The position numbers and the translations under genes are program-made. Positions 8,557 to 20,526 of a stretch of DNA of 60,469 nt are shown here, in pieces. Every line of letters begins with the position of its first letter. Positions within the stretch are counted from its first letter, which is position 1. Location of the stretch: assembly GCF_002699855.1 (NCBI RefSeq), contig NZ_LKBW01000090.1, positions 1 to 60,469 of the forward strand. Reading direction: 5' to 3'. The stretch is from Pseudomonas amygdali (lineage in GTDB: Bacteria; Pseudomonadota; Gammaproteobacteria; Pseudomonadales; Pseudomonadaceae). The notes under the pieces were generated by a model. That model made no database searches, had not been told where the DNA came from, and saw only the letters and a program-made list of their open reading frames with translations.

Positions 8557-9375
8557 CTATTCGGCGTAGACCATCTTGCGCGTCATGCCGCCGTCGACCA
8601 CAAATTCCTGCCCGGTCACAAAACCGGCGTTTCTGGACAACAACCACGCAACCATCGCGGCCACATCTTCTACCGTCCCTACCCTGCCGGCAGGATGCTG
8701 GGCGTGATCGGTCTCGGACAACGGCTCGGCCTTGCGCAACGAGGGGTCGCGCGCATCAATCCAGCCGGGACTGACGGCGTTTACACGTATCTCCGGCCCC
8801 AGACTGATTGCCAGCGCGTGCGTCAGCGCCATCAGGCCGCCCTTGCTGGCCGCATAAGCTTCGGTATCGGCCTCGGACTGGCGGGAGCGAGTAGAGGTAA
8901 GGTTGACGATGCTGCCACAGTGCGCACGCAGGTAAGGCGCGCAATGCTTTGCGAGCAGCATCGGACCGCCGAGGTTGACTGCCAGTACACGGTTCCAGTG
9001 CGACAGCTCAAGGCTTTCCAGCGTAGTGTTGTGCGGAACGGCAATCGCGGCGTTGCACACCAGCGCATCGAGACGGCCAAACTGCCTGAGCACCTCGGCC
9101 ACACCTGCCGCGACCTGCTCTTCACTGGCAACGTCCATGGCAATGAACAGGGCATTTTCACCCAGTGCACCCGCCACTTTGAAGCCCCTTGCACGATCCA
9201 GATCGGTCAGCACCACTTGCCAGCCCTCGGCAATCAGCCACGCCGCGATACCCAGCCCGATGCCGCGCGCGGCACCTGTCACCAGAGCAACACGGCCGTT
9301 GTGGGTGCTGGCAAATTTCAACGCCCACTCTTCGCCCGTCTCGCCACTGTTTTTGTTACCGGACTTGTCGTTCAC
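8557..9375 (-). CDS. SDR family NAD(P)-dependent oxidoreductase
   Basis: The 272-aa short-chain dehydrogenase has the cofactor motif [15 protein letters not shown], a catalytic serine in NLTSTRS and the YAASKGG (YxxxK) pair, then SPGWID and the C-terminal VDGGMTRK. The substrate is not evident. It begins with GTG at 9375, overlapping the metZ stop by four bases (GTGA), so translation is probably coupled. The first 25 residues are a charged extension before the Rossmann strand; a later start is possible. The metZ-SDR pair is conserved in Pseudomonas. Confidence 0.88.
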   Translation of the reverse strand: MNDKSGNKNSGETGEEWALKFASTHNGRVALVTGAARGIGLGIAAWLIAEGWQVVLTDLDRARGFKVAGALGENALFIAMDVASEEQVAAGVAEVLRQFGRLDALVCNAAIAVPHNTTLESLELSHWNRVLAVNLGGPMLLAKHCAPYLRAHCGSIVNLTSTRSRQSEADTEAYAASKGGLMALTHALAISLGPEIRVNAVSPGWIDARDPSLRKAEPLSETDHAQHPAGRVGTVEDVAAMVAWLLSRNAGFVTGQEFVVDGGMTRKMVYAE

Positions 9376-10583
9376 AATGCCGCCAGACCACGAGCCAGGT
9401 CGGCTTGCAGGTCCGTCACATCTTCCAGGCCCACTGCAACCCGTATCAGGCTGTCCCGAATACCCGCTGCCTCACGCTCCTGAGGTGCCAAACGACCATG
9501 AGACGTAGTGCTCGGGTGAGTGATCGTGGTTTTGCTGTCGCCCAGGTTGGCGGTGATCGAAATCAGCCGCGTGGCATCGATGAAGCGCCATGCGCCATCC
9601 TTGCCACCCTTGACTTCGAAACTTACCACCGCGCCAAAACCCTTTTGCTGACGCTGTGCCAGCTCATGCTGCGGATGACTCTTGAGTCCGGCGTAGTGGA
9701 CCTTTTCGATACCGTCCTGCTGCTCGAGCCACTCGGCCAGCGCCTGGGCATTGGCACAATGAGCGCGCATCCGCAGGTTCAGGGTTTCCAGGCCCTTGAG
9801 GAAGATCCACGCGTTGAACGGGCTGAGCGTCGGCCCGGCCGTGCGCAGGAAACCGACCACTTCCTTCATCTGCTCGCTGCGGCCGGCAACCACGCCGCCC
9901 ATGCAGCGACCCTGGCCGTCGATGAACTTGGTAGCCGAATGCACGACGATATCAGCACCCAGCAACAGCGGCTGCTGCAAGGCCGGCGTGCAGAAACAGT
10001 TGTCGACGATCAGCATCGTACCTTTGGCGTGAGCGATTTCAGCCAGTGCAGCGATATCCACCAGCTCGGCCAATGGATTGGACGGCGACTCGACAAACAG
10101 CATTTTGGTGTTGGGCTTGATCGCCGCGTCCCAGCCGCTCAGCTCTGCAAGCGGAACGTAATCCACCTCGATGCCAAAGCGTTTGAAGTACTTGTCGAAC
10201 AGGCTGATGGTCGAGCCAAAGACGCTGCGCGACACCAGCACATGATCCCCGGCACTGCACAGGCTCATCACGACCGCCAGGGTCGCCGCCATGCCGGTGG
10301 CCGTAGCGACGGCCTGTTCGGCGCCTTCCAGCGCGGCGATGCGCTCTTCAAAAGAGCGCACGGTCGGGTTGGTATAACGCGAGTAGACGTTGCCGGGCAC
10401 CTCGCCAGCAAAACGCGCGGCCGCATCGGCAGCCGTGCGAAAGACATAGCTGGAGGTAAAGAACATGGGATCGCCATGCTCACCTTCCGGGGTGCGGTGT
10501 TGCCCGGCACGTACGGCAAGGGTATCGAAACCCACACCTTCAAGGTCGCTGTCCAGCCGACCTGCATCCCATTCCTGAGTCAT
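9372..10583 (-). CDS. metZ: O-succinylhomoserine sulfhydrylase
   Basis: The 403-aa PLP enzyme of the Cys/Met metabolism family makes homocysteine from O-succinylhomoserine and sulfide (direct sulfhydrylation in methionine synthesis). [16 protein letters not shown] and the PLP lysine in [13 protein letters not shown] are present. I start at 10583 ([10 protein letters not shown]) rather than at an ATG three codons earlier. It lies 21 bp after purF in the same direction, an arrangement shared by pseudomonads. Confidence 0.95.
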   Translation of the reverse strand: MTQEWDAGRLDSDLEGVGFDTLAVRAGQHRTPEGEHGDPMFFTSSYVFRTAADAAARFAGEVPGNVYSRYTNPTVRSFEERIAALEGAEQAVATATGMAATLAVVMSLCSAGDHVLVSRSVFGSTISLFDKYFKRFGIEVDYVPLAELSGWDAAIKPNTKMLFVESPSNPLAELVDIAALAEIAHAKGTMLIVDNCFCTPALQQPLLLGADIVVHSATKFIDGQGRCMGGVVAGRSEQMKEVVGFLRTAGPTLSPFNAWIFLKGLETLNLRMRAHCANAQALAEWLEQQDGIEKVHYAGLKSHPQHELAQRQQKGFGAVVSFEVKGGKDGAWRFIDATRLISITANLGDSKTTITHPSTTSHGRLAPQEREAAGIRDSLIRVAVGLEDVTDLQADLARGLAAL

Positions 10584-10604
10584 GCCGCCCACTCCTTGTC
10601 CAAT

Positions 10605-12113
10605 TTAGTTGTTGTACAGATCGATGATCGCGCTCACGGCCTGAGTCTTGATCTTGGAGGCGTCGTTACGCGCGCTCTCGATCCTGTTCAGATAATGCTC
10701 GTCGATGTCACCGGTCACGTACTTGCCGTCGAAAACCGAGCAATCGAAGTTGTCGATCTTGATTTTCTTGCTGCCGCTGACCGCTTCGATCAGGTCATTC
10801 AGATCCTGATAAACCAGCCAGTCGGCACCGATGAGGTCGGCCACGTCCTGAGTGGTGCGGTTGTGGGCAATCAGCTCGTGAGCACTCGGCATGTCGATGC
10901 CGTAGACGTTGGGGTAGCGCACAGCCGGGGCTGCAGAACAGAAGTAGACATTCTTGGCACCGGCTTCACGGGCCATCTGGATGATCTGCTTGCAGGTCGT
11001 GCCGCGCACGATGGAGTCATCCACCAGCATCACGTTCTTGCCACGGAACTCCAGCTCGATGGCGTTGAGCTTCTGGCGTACGGATTTCTTGCGCGCAGCC
11101 TGGCCCGGCATGATGAAGGACCGGCCGATGTAGCGGTTCTTGACGAAACCTTCGCGGAACTTGACGCCCAGATGATTGGCCAGCTCCAGCGCAGCGGTAC
11201 GGCTGGTGTCCGGAATCGGGATGACCACATCGATATCGTGATCCGGACGCTCGCGCAGGATCTTGTCGGCCAGCTTCTCGCCCATGCGCAAACGCGCCTT
11301 GTAGACCGAAATGCCGTCGATGATCGAGTCAGGACGTGCCAGATAAACGTGTTCGAAGATGCACGGCGCATACTTGGGGTTGGCCGCACACTGACGGGTA
11401 TGCAGCTTGCCATCTTCAGTGATGTAGACCGCTTCGCCCGGTGCCAGGTCGCGAATCAGGGTAAAGCCGAGCACGTCCAGCGACACGCTTTCCGACGCGA
11501 TCATGTATTCGACGCCTTCGTCGGTATGACGCTGGCCAAACACGATAGGACGAATGGCGTCCGGGTCACGGAAGCCGACAATGCCGTAGCCGGTGATCAT
11601 TGCCACGACCGCATAGCCGCCACGGCAACGATTATGCACGTCGGTCACTGCGGCGAAGATATCCTCTTCGGTCGGCTGCAACTTGCCACGCACGGCCAGC
11701 TCATGGGCGAAGACGTTGAGCAGCACTTCCGAATCGGAATTGGTGTTCACATGGCGCAGGTCGGATTCGTAAATCTCCTTGGCCAGTTGTTCGACGTTGG
11801 TGAGGTTGCCGTTGTGCGCCAACGTGATGCCATAAGGCGAGTTGACGTAGAACGGCTGGGCCTCTGCAGACGTCGAGCTGCCCGCCGTTGGATAGCGCAC
11901 ATGACCAATGCCCATATGCCCGACCAAGCGCTGCATATGGCGTTGATGAAACACATCACGCACCAATCCGTTGTCCTTGCGCAGGAATAACCGGCCATCG
12001 TGGCTGGTTACGATACCGGCAGCGTCCTGGCCGCGGTGCTGGAGGACGGTAAGCGCGTCATACAGCGCCTGATTGACGTTCGACTTGCCGACGATACCGA
12101 CGATGCCACACAT
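10605..12113 (-). CDS. purF: amidophosphoribosyltransferase
   Basis: The 502-aa enzyme commits PRPP to purine synthesis by making phosphoribosylamine from PRPP and glutamine. The start at 12113 gives [10 protein letters not shown], so Cys2 becomes the N-terminal glutaminase nucleophile after Met removal. The C-terminal PRPP motif is [15 protein letters not shown] start three codons earlier would bury the cysteine, so I reject it. It is 12 bp downstream of cvpA, the classical cvpA-purF operon. Confidence 0.97.
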   Translation of the reverse strand: MCGIVGIVGKSNVNQALYDALTVLQHRGQDAAGIVTSHDGRLFLRKDNGLVRDVFHQRHMQRLVGHMGIGHVRYPTAGSSTSAEAQPFYVNSPYGITLAHNGNLTNVEQLAKEIYESDLRHVNTNSDSEVLLNVFAHELAVRGKLQPTEEDIFAAVTDVHNRCRGGYAVVAMITGYGIVGFRDPDAIRPIVFGQRHTDEGVEYMIASESVSLDVLGFTLIRDLAPGEAVYITEDGKLHTRQCAANPKYAPCIFEHVYLARPDSIIDGISVYKARLRMGEKLADKILRERPDHDIDVVIPIPDTSRTAALELANHLGVKFREGFVKNRYIGRSFIMPGQAARKKSVRQKLNAIELEFRGKNVMLVDDSIVRGTTCKQIIQMAREAGAKNVYFCSAAPAVRYPNVYGIDMPSAHELIAHNRTTQDVADLIGADWLVYQDLNDLIEAVSGSKKIKIDNFDCSVFDGKYVTGDIDEHYLNRIESARNDASKIKTQAVSAIIDLYNN

Positions 12114-12125
12114 GCGACACAACCC

Positions 12126-12713
12126 CTACTTAGTGGAACTGGATTTACCGAGCACATCCTGCGGCATTGTAGACGGCAGGATCTGTTCCTTGAACGGCAG
12201 ATCAGCGGGTACGCTGATGCCGCTGGCGAGCCACTTGCTGGACATCCCTAGAATCAGGTTTTTCGACCAGTCAGCGACCATGAGAAATTGCGGCACCAGC
12301 CTGGACTGCTGCCACCATTGATCCTGTTGCACCGGCCCCAGGCTCAACAGCCCTACCGCCACAACGACAAGCAGGCCTCCGCGTGCTGCGCCGAAGACCA
12401 TGCCGAGAAAACGATCGGTCCCGGAAAGCCCGGTGACGCGAATCAGCTCGCCTATCAGAAAGTTGACCATGGCGCCTACCAGCAAGGTGGCGACAAAAAG
12501 AATGGTGCAGCTCGCAATCACGCGGGCCGAAGGTGTTTCTATGTAATTGACCAGATACTGCGACAGCCCCGCGCCAAACATCCAGGCCACAACGCCTGCA
12601 ATGATCCACGTCGTCAACGACAGTGCTTCTTTTACGAAGCCGCGCTTCAGACTGATCAGGGCGGAGATGGCGACAATTCCCAGAATTGCCCAGTCAACCG
12701 GAGTAAATGGCAC
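12126..12713 (-). CDS. cvpA: CvpA family inner-membrane protein
   Basis: The 195-aa protein has four hydrophobic segments (for example VDWAILGIVAISALISL and RGGLLVVVAVGLLSLG) and a hydrophilic C-terminal tail, typical for the colicin V production family. Its role is unclear; in Enterobacteria it affects colicin V export and envelope stress. It sits just before purF. Confidence 0.92.
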   Translation of the reverse strand: MPFTPVDWAILGIVAISALISLKRGFVKEALSLTTWIIAGVVAWMFGAGLSQYLVNYIETPSARVIASCTILFVATLLVGAMVNFLIGELIRVTGLSGTDRFLGMVFGAARGGLLVVVAVGLLSLGPVQQDQWWQQSRLVPQFLMVADWSKNLILGMSSKWLASGISVPADLPFKEQILPSTMPQDVLGKSSSTK

Positions 12714-12831
12714 GTTGCAGCCTGCAGACGGATAAGGCGGCGCATTTTAGCAGAGCGCCCGCCTGCCGGTAAGCAGCGATTACCGGCGCGAGGCATTTTC
12801 CTTTAACGCAAGGGCACGAGGTGCCGAACGG

Positions 12832-13497
12832 TCAGCCCCGCTCAGGCTGAAAGCGCACCACAATACCTTTGAGCTTTTGCTGTTTGTCGAGCTGATCGCG
12901 CAGACGATCAGCTTCGGCACGCTCGATAAGCGGGCCGACAAATACCCGATTAACGCCATCGGCAGTGCGAATGTAAGCGTTGTAACCTTGAGTTCGCAGG
13001 GTCTTTTGCAGGTTATCGGCGTTGGCACGGTTGGACATGCTTGCCAGTTGAACCGACCAACTGATCGACAGCCCGTTGGCATCGACGCCAGCAGGTGCTG
13101 CTGGCTTGGCGGGTGCCGCAGGGGCTGCCGGGGCCGGGGCCAGAGCAGGCGCAGGTGCCGGCTTGGCAGCAGGCTTCGGGGCCGGGGCGCTGGCAACCGG
13201 GGGTGCAGCCGGAGTACTTGGGGCAGGTGCGATCGGCATGGAAGGCGGCTGGCTGCTGCTCATGTCATCGTCGTTGGGCACAGGCTCCTGAGGCAGGGCC
13301 TGAGGCTCCGGAACAGGCACCGGGTCGACCCGGATCTGCGAAGCCGCGGGTGCCTGGGGTGCGGACGGTGCATCGACCTGCACCTGACGCGTTTCATCTT
13401 CCCGCGTGAAGAGCATGGGCAAGAAGATGACCGCCACAGCGATCAGCACCAGTGCTCCAACCATTCGCTGCTTGAATACGTTATCCAGCAAAGCCAT
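12832..13497 (-). CDS. SPOR domain protein (DedD-like)
   Basis: The 221-aa protein has a membrane anchor at residues 11-28 (MVGALVLIAVAVIFLPML), a long Pro/Ala-rich periplasmic linker and a C-terminal SPOR domain from about residue 145 (WSVQLASMSNRANADNL, RVFVGPLIERAEADRLRDQL). SPOR domains bind denuded septal peptidoglycan, so it is probably a division-site protein. The start at 13497 gives [14 protein letters not shown] and overlaps folC by 17 bp. Context folC-dedD-cvpA-purF supports the call. Confidence 0.88.
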   Translation of the reverse strand: MALLDNVFKQRMVGALVLIAVAVIFLPMLFTREDETRQVQVDAPSAPQAPAASQIRVDPVPVPEPQALPQEPVPNDDDMSSSQPPSMPIAPAPSTPAAPPVASAPAPKPAAKPAPAPALAPAPAAPAAPAKPAAPAGVDANGLSISWSVQLASMSNRANADNLQKTLRTQGYNAYIRTADGVNRVFVGPLIERAEADRLRDQLDKQQKLKGIVVRFQPERG

Positions 13498-14781
13498 TTG
13501 CAGCGTCCTCATCGGTGTACCGGGCCACCCATTCCAGGGCCTCGGCAACACAGTAAAATGATCCGAACAGCAGAATCTCGTCATCGGGCGTGGCGTGCGC
13601 GCACTGAGCTTCCAGCGCCAACGCAACACTCTGATAGGACGTCACGCAGGCGCCAAGGTTCTGCAAGGCCGAATGCAACTCTTCTGCCGGTCGGCTGCGC
13701 GAGGTAGGAAGCGGCGCAACGGCCCACTCATCGATGACCGGCACCAGATGCGCGACCACACCCTCGAGGTCCTTGTCGTTCAACAGGCCAAATACGGCGC
13801 GACGCTTGCCGACAACCGGCTGGCGCGCAAGGCATTGCTCCAGAAATTGCGCCGCATGGGGGTTGTGACCCACATCGAGAAGCAGATTGAGCCGCTTGCC
13901 TTGCCAGCTGACAGTTCTGCGATCAAGACGACCGGCGAGCCGGGTCTGCGCCAGAACCTGCCCTACTGCATCCGTTTGCAGCGGGTACCCCAGCAAGGCA
14001 AACGCCTGAAGTGCCAACGCTGCGTTCTGCATAGGCAGGTCCAGCAGTGGCAGACCGCGCAGTTCGACCTGTTCGCCGTGAGCAACACCACGCCAGTCCC
14101 AACTGTCCTTGCCTATCGAGAGGTCGAAATCACGACCACGCATCAGCAGCGGGCAACCCAACTCACGAGCCTTGGCCAGCAGCGGCTCGGGTGGTTCTGG
14201 ATCGCCGCACAACGCTGGGCAACCGGCACGAAAGATTCCGGCCTTTTCGAAGGCGACCGACTCACGGGTGTTACCCAGATACTCGGCGTGATCAACACCG
14301 ATACTGGTGACCAGCGCGAAATCCGCATCAACAAGATTTACCGCATCCAGGCGACCACCCAGACCGACCTCCAGAACGACCGCATCCAGCCGGGCCTGTT
14401 CGAACAGCCAGAATGCCGCCAGCGTGCCCATTTCGAAATGAGTCAGGGTTACATCACCACGCGCCGCTTCAACCGCCGCGAACGCATCGCATAACTCCAG
14501 GTCGGTTGCCTCGACACCCTGCACTTTCACCCGCTCGTTATAGCGAATCAAATGTGGGGAGCTGTAGACACCGACTTTCAAGCCCTGAGCCTGCAACAAG
14601 GCAGCGACAAAGGCGCAGGTTGATCCCTTGCCGTTGGTGCCCGTCACCGTAATCACCCTGGGAGCCGGACGCGTCAGCCCCAACTGCTGCGCTACCTGCC
14701 GAGAACGATCCAGCCCCATGTCGATGGCGGATGGATGCAGTTGCTCCAGGTAAGCGAGCCAGTCGCTCAGGGATGTAGAGG

Positions 14782-14785
<4 letters not shown>
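13481..14785 (-). CDS. folC: bifunctional folylpolyglutamate/dihydrofolate synthase
   Basis: The 434-aa Mur-ligase-fold enzyme adds 7,8-dihydropteroate to glutamate and extends folate polyglutamates. The ATP loop [26 protein letters not shown] and [12 protein letters not shown] are seen. The ATG overlaps the accD stop by four bases (ATGA), which suggests translational coupling, and its 3' end overlaps the SPOR gene. Confidence 0.95.
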
Positions 14786-15702
<917 letters not shown>

Positions 15703-15951
15703 GCTTTATATCTCCAGTACCGGTGTGGCTCGAACGGCTGGCGATAACGCGCCAGTCGCATGCCCTCGGATAAATTCGTGTATGGACGATGATGAAGGAT
15801 AGCGATCGACCCAAGCCAGACCTGCACATCCCTCACCCCGATTTTTTACAACGACGGCGTTGCACTCTGGCACCACCGCTTACTTGATTCGACCCGCATG
15901 CCTCGTGGCAGGGACAGGCTTATGGACGGCGGCCGACCGGCAACCGTCACA
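15703..15951. other. 249-bp gap between trpF and accD
   Basis: No protein or RNA gene is recognisable here. It should hold the accD promoter. I could not identify a convincing terminator for trpF. Confidence 0.5.
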
Positions 15952-16572
15952 TCAGGTGCCATGCACCGCACTCATGAACGCAAGGATCTTTTCCCGATCC
16001 TTGATGCCCCTGCTCTTTTCGACACCGCCGCTGACATCCACGGCGTAGGGCCGAACCTGAGCAATGGCCTGTGCCACATTCGCCGACGTCAGCCCGCCCG
16101 CCAGAATGACCGGTTTATCCAGATCGTCCGGAATCAGCGCCCAATCGAAGGTTTCTCCGGTGCCGCCAGGAACACCCTCTACATAGGTGTCGAGCAGCAC
16201 GCCTCGCGCATTGCGATAGGTACGGCAAACCTGAGCGATGTCATCACCCGCCTTGACCCGCAAAGCCTTGATGTAGGGGCGATGATAACCATCGCATTCA
16301 TCAGGTGTTTCATCGCCATGAAACTGCAGCATGTCCAGCGCAACCGCATCCAGCGTCTCGTTGAGTTCGCAGCGGCTGGCGTTGACGAACAGGCCGACAG
16401 TGGTAATGAACGGCGGCAACGCGGCAATGATAGCGCGAGCCTGCAGCACTGTTACTGCACGCGGACTTTTCGGGTAGAACACCAGGCCAATTGCATCGGC
16501 TCCTGCCTCGGCTGCAGCCAGAGCATCCTCTATGCGGGTAATCCCGCAGATCTTGCTGCGAACGGCTGACAT
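15952..16572 (-). CDS. trpF: phosphoribosylanthranilate isomerase
   Basis: The 206-aa TIM-barrel isomerase converts N-(5-phosphoribosyl)anthranilate to CdRP in tryptophan synthesis. [14 protein letters not shown] with the catalytic cysteine, LQFHGDE, the catalytic aspartate in [18 protein letters not shown] and AVDVSGGVE are present. It lies 61 bp downstream of truA. Confidence 0.96.
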   Translation of the reverse strand: MSAVRSKICGITRIEDALAAAEAGADAIGLVFYPKSPRAVTVLQARAIIAALPPFITTVGLFVNASRCELNETLDAVALDMLQFHGDETPDECDGYHRPYIKALRVKAGDDIAQVCRTYRNARGVLLDTYVEGVPGGTGETFDWALIPDDLDKPVILAGGLTSANVAQAIAQVRPYAVDVSGGVEKSRGIKDREKILAFMSAVHGT

Positions 16573-16633
16573 ATAGTGAGCAACCTCAGACCTTTCGGAA
16601 AGTCCCGGATGTTAGCAAATGCTGCTCGGGTCG

Positions 16634-17488
16634 TCAGCCGTCCAGTTCTGCAAAGCCCGTAAGAAAATGCGGACCTACAAAACGCTCGGGCAGCGGAAAT
16701 TCATCACGGTACTCGACCTGAACAAGGTACAGACCATAAGGATGGGCTGTCACACCACCGGTACGCCGAACCCGGCTTTCCAGCACGTCCCGCGCCCACT
16801 CAACCGGACGTTCGCCAGTGCCGATGGTCATCAGAACACCGGCGATGTTGCGCACCATATGGTGCAGGAAGGCATTGGCGCGCACGTCGATCACGATCAT
16901 CTTGCCGTGACGCGTCACGCGCAGGTGGTGCAACTGCTTGACTGGCGACTTGGCCTGACACTGGCCGGCGCGGAAAGCGCTGAAGTCGTGAGTACCGACC
17001 AGATACTCGGCTGCCAGTGCCATCCGCTCTACATCAAGTGGGCGATGATTCCAGGTAATTTCCTGATTCAGGTGCGCCGGGCGAATCTGATCGTTGTAGA
17101 TCACGTAGCGATAACGACGGGCAATGGCCTTGAAGCGGGCATGAAACGTAGCGGGCATGACCCGGGCCCAGGTTACGCTGACGTCATGGGGCAGATTGAT
17201 ATTTGCGCCCATGACCCAGGCCTTCATGGTGCGCTCGGCCTGCGTATCGAAATGCACCACCTGCCCGCAGGCATGCACGCCAGCATCTGTGCGGCCGGCA
17301 CACATCAGTGATACCGGTGATGCAGCCACTTTTGACAAAGCGTCTTCAAGAGTTTCCTGCACGGTCAGCACACCGGATGCCTGACGTTGCCAGCCGCAAT
17401 AGCGCGAGCCCTTGTATTCAACGCCCAGCGCGATTCGGGAAAAACCCTCGGCAGCCATTTCGGCTGCCGGGTTGTCTATGTTCGCCAA
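16634..17488 (-). CDS. truA: tRNA pseudouridine(38-40) synthase
   Basis: The 284-aa enzyme modifies uridines 38-40 in the anticodon stem-loop. RIALGVEYKGSRYCGWQRQ opens the catalytic domain, and the catalytic aspartate is in CAGRTDAGVHA. FLHHMVRNIAG is the second-domain signature. The N-terminus has about 17 extra residues before the conserved block; a start ten codons later is possible. It follows fimV, as in other pseudomonads. Confidence 0.95.
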   Translation of the reverse strand: MANIDNPAAEMAAEGFSRIALGVEYKGSRYCGWQRQASGVLTVQETLEDALSKVAASPVSLMCAGRTDAGVHACGQVVHFDTQAERTMKAWVMGANINLPHDVSVTWARVMPATFHARFKAIARRYRYVIYNDQIRPAHLNQEITWNHRPLDVERMALAAEYLVGTHDFSAFRAGQCQAKSPVKQLHHLRVTRHGKMIVIDVRANAFLHHMVRNIAGVLMTIGTGERPVEWARDVLESRVRRTGGVTAHPYGLYLVQVEYRDEFPLPERFVGPHFLTGFAELDG

Positions 17489-17588
17489 AGTGGTACAGCC
17501 TGTCGGTTCGCAAAAAGTCGGTCATTATACGGCCGCAAGAAAAACACGCTACCAAGCCGGGCGTTTGCAGGTTGTTGCCTTAGGGGGA

Positions 17589-20417
17589 TCAGGCCAGCCG
17601 CGAAAGCATCTCCCGCGCTTCGCTTTTCTGTCCGTCATCGCCCTCGGTGACCACTTCGTCAAGAATATCCCGGGCACCGTCTGCATCGCCCATGTCGATA
17701 TAGGCGCGCGCCAGATCAAGCTTGGTCGCGGCTTCGTCAGTGCCGGCCATGAAGTCGAAGTCCGGTTCGTCATCCAGTGCCGCGGCATCTTCGGCCGTGA
17801 ACCTTGGTTCATCAAGCGGCGGATGCTCGAGATTCTGTGAAAGGCGGTCCAGCTCGGCATTGACGTCGTCGATTTCGGTCGCGAATGCCTGGCTGGCCTG
17901 ATCGGTTTCAATCTCGTCCGCCAGCGACAGATCAAAGTCTTCCGGAAGCTCAAGGTCATCACTGACAGGCGGCACAGACTGCGTTTCACCCAGATCAAGT
18001 GGATCATTGCCAAGGCCGAGCAGGAAGTCATCCTCGTTCTTGAGCGCCGGATCTTCTTCGGACAGGTCCAGATCGAAGTCGGCAAGGTCTTCCGGCGTAG
18101 TCGCCGCACGGGCCTCTTCCTGTTGCTGCATGATCGACTCGAAGCTCAGCTCCTCGTCATCCGCTGCTGCCTGCACCTTCGGCTCATCCAGCATCAGGTC
18201 GTCAAGCTCGTTCACAGTGGTGACTTCAGGCGTGGGCGCTTCTTCGAATTCATCCAGGCTCAAGTCAAAATCGTGATCGAACGGGTCCGCTTCTTCAGCA
18301 CGTTCTGCGGCCAGCGGCGTAACCACTTCAGGTGCGGGCTCGGGATCTGCTGTTACAGCGACTTCAGGCTCAGGTTCAACCTCTTGCTCTGCCGAATCAT
18401 CGGCCAACAGCTCTTCAACATACTTGGCGTCAAGCTCTGCAACCAGCGCAGCAGCACTGGCAGCTGCCGCCGCGGCCACTGCCGGAGCAGCCGACGCAGT
18501 AGCAGATTCAGAAACCGCTGGCGCAGCAACAGGCGCTACCGGCTTCAGGGTCGAGTTAAGTTCTTCCTGCTGCTCGACCTCAGCTTCACGCTTTCCCGCT
18601 GCCACCAGTTTGCGTTCGTGGGCGGCGTAAGCTTTGTTATTACCCTGCTCGGCGTAGATTTCCATCAGCTTGAGGCGAATATCATCGCGCTTCGGATCTT
18701 CCTTCACTGCTTCTTCAAGCAGTTCGACAGCCTGATTCATGCGCCCGTAAGCAATATGGATCTCGGCCTGAAGCAGCGGATCGGCAGGACGTTCGCGAGC
18801 GGCGGTGGCAGCGGCGGCACCAGCAGCCCCCATGCGAACGTTCGGTGGTGGCACGTCCAGGCCATCGAAGCTGGCTGGCGGTGCATTCATGTCCATGTCT
18901 GAAACAAAATCCGACTCCTCAGCCAGAGCACGCGCCATACGCTTGTGCTTCTCGGCTTCGGCCTTCGCAGCGCGACGACGCGCCAGGAACAACAGCAACA
19001 AGGCCAGAATCAACAATACGGCACCGCCGATCAGGCCAAGCAGTACCGGGTTGTTGAGGATTTTCTGCAGCACGTCTTCATCTTCGGCTGCAGCCACCAG
19101 CTCCACAGCCAGCGGCTGATCGGCTGCAGGAGTCGCAACCTCGGCGGCACCTGCCGGCAATGCATCCTCAGGAGCAATCTCCCCAGCCGGTTTGACCGGA
19201 GCTCCATTGGCATCGACCAGCGAAGCAGGCACTGCCGCATTGGCAGGCGTGGTGGCTTCCGGGGTGGCAGCAGCCGGAGGCACAGCTGCACCGGCGGCCT
19301 GCATTTTGGCCAACTGACCGTTTTTCAGCTCAATCAGTCGCTGTAGCTTGTCGAGCTGGCTTTGCAGGTCGTTCATGCGGCTTTTCAGCTCGGCATTGTC
19401 ACGGCGCGTGGTGTCCAGAGCTTCCTGAGCCACCGCCAGCTTGTTGCCAAGATCACTGTCACCCGCTGCACCTTTTGCCGCAGGCTTGCCGCTTGCCGAA
19501 ACCAGGCTCAGGTTGTCGGAGGTATCGACCTTTGAAGGAGCAGCGCCAGCGCGATCACGGCGGGTGGCATCGACCTGGCGCGTGCCGGCAGGCAGGCGAC
19601 GGCCTTCACGCCAGGCGCTGTACTGCCGGGAAACTTCTGCAACTGCCTGCGGTTGTGGCAACGCGGTGGTTTGCTGCGGAGTCGGAAGGCGCAGCACCTG
19701 CCCCTTCTTCAAGCGGTTGATGTTGCCGCCGATGAAGGCTTCCGGGTTCAACGCCTGAATGGCCAGCATGGTTTGCTGGACAGTGCCGCCAGTACGTACC
19801 TTCGCGGCAATTTCCCACAACGTATCGTTATTGGCGGTGACATATTGTGCCTGTTTGTCCGCGGCTGGCGGCGGCAATACCGGCGCACTGGCGGCAGGTG
19901 CTGGAGCCTCGGGTGCCGCAGCCTCTGTCGACGGCGCGACTGTCGCCAGTTGCGCGGGTGCGGCAGGAGCAGCAGCTGGTGCCGGGGCGGCGGCCGCAGC
20001 GGCGGCCTCTGGAGAAAACTTCGGTGGATCGAGCAGAAGGCTGTATTCACGCAGCAACCGGCCATTTGGCCAGAGCACCTGAACCAGGAACTTCACGTAA
20101 GGCTCGCGCACCGGCTTGCTGGAAGTAATGCGCAGGACACTTTTACCGCTGGCGTTGATAACCGGGGTAAAAGTGAGATCGTTGAGAAATGCCTGACGGG
20201 TAACGCCCGCCTGAGCGAAGTCAGCAGTGGTCGCCAGGCTCGGCACAACTTGCGTTGCGTTAAGCCCCTGCGCCTCAGTCAACTCTATTTCCGCTACCAG
20301 GGGCTGATTCAGGGTCGACTTGACCGACAATTCCCCGAGCCCCAGCGCCTGCGCCATACCCGATGACAGCGCTGAAGCCGCAGCGATTGCTAATACCAGT
20401 TTACGAACCTGAACCAT
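17589..20417 (-). CDS. fimV: FimV-type pilus-assembly and polarity hub
   Basis: The 942-aa inner-membrane protein has a signal peptide, a periplasmic FimV N-terminal domain, an Ala/Pro linker and a LysM peptidoglycan-binding domain at about 191-245 (QYVTANNDTLWEIA). A coiled coil follows (about 330-375) and then one membrane helix near 455-480 (LLGLIGGAVLLILALLLLF). The acidic cytoplasmic half ends in TPR-like helices and the conserved FimV tail (TKLDLARAYIDMGDADGA). In P. aeruginosa it is needed for type IV pilus assembly, twitching and polar localisation, and it binds the adenylate-cyclase pathway. It lies upstream of truA. Confidence 0.94.
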   Translation of the reverse strand: MVQVRKLVLAIAAASALSSGMAQALGLGELSVKSTLNQPLVAEIELTEAQGLNATQVVPSLATTADFAQAGVTRQAFLNDLTFTPVINASGKSVLRITSSKPVREPYVKFLVQVLWPNGRLLREYSLLLDPPKFSPEAAAAAAAPAPAAAPAAPAQLATVAPSTEAAAPEAPAPAASAPVLPPPAADKQAQYVTANNDTLWEIAAKVRTGGTVQQTMLAIQALNPEAFIGGNINRLKKGQVLRLPTPQQTTALPQPQAVAEVSRQYSAWREGRRLPAGTRQVDATRRDRAGAAPSKVDTSDNLSLVSASGKPAAKGAAGDSDLGNKLAVAQEALDTTRRDNAELKSRMNDLQSQLDKLQRLIELKNGQLAKMQAAGAAVPPAAATPEATTPANAAVPASLVDANGAPVKPAGEIAPEDALPAGAAEVATPAADQPLAVELVAAAEDEDVLQKILNNPVLLGLIGGAVLLILALLLLFLARRRAAKAEAEKHKRMARALAEESDFVSDMDMNAPPASFDGLDVPPPNVRMGAAGAAAATAARERPADPLLQAEIHIAYGRMNQAVELLEEAVKEDPKRDDIRLKLMEIYAEQGNNKAYAAHERKLVAAGKREAEVEQQEELNSTLKPVAPVAAPAVSESATASAAPAVAAAAAASAAALVAELDAKYVEELLADDSAEQEVEPEPEVAVTADPEPAPEVVTPLAAERAEEADPFDHDFDLSLDEFEEAPTPEVTTVNELDDLMLDEPKVQAAADDEELSFESIMQQQEEARAATTPEDLADFDLDLSEEDPALKNEDDFLLGLGNDPLDLGETQSVPPVSDDLELPEDFDLSLADEIETDQASQAFATEIDDVNAELDRLSQNLEHPPLDEPRFTAEDAAALDDEPDFDFMAGTDEAATKLDLARAYIDMGDADGARDILDEVVTEGDDGQKSEAREMLSRLA

Positions 20418-20526
20418 AGCCCATCCCTTGTTTAAAGATTCCCCGAGATCCGGGGAGGTAGTCCTGCATTTGGGTGTAAGGCGTATCGCCGCTAAAACAA
20501 TTATTCAAATTGTTGCCAAGTATCTT

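Noticed and set aside
9189..11990. A 933-codon open frame on the plus strand
   Set aside because: It is antisense to metZ and purF, whose products have all family motifs. It is a GC-rich shadow frame with no recognisable domain.
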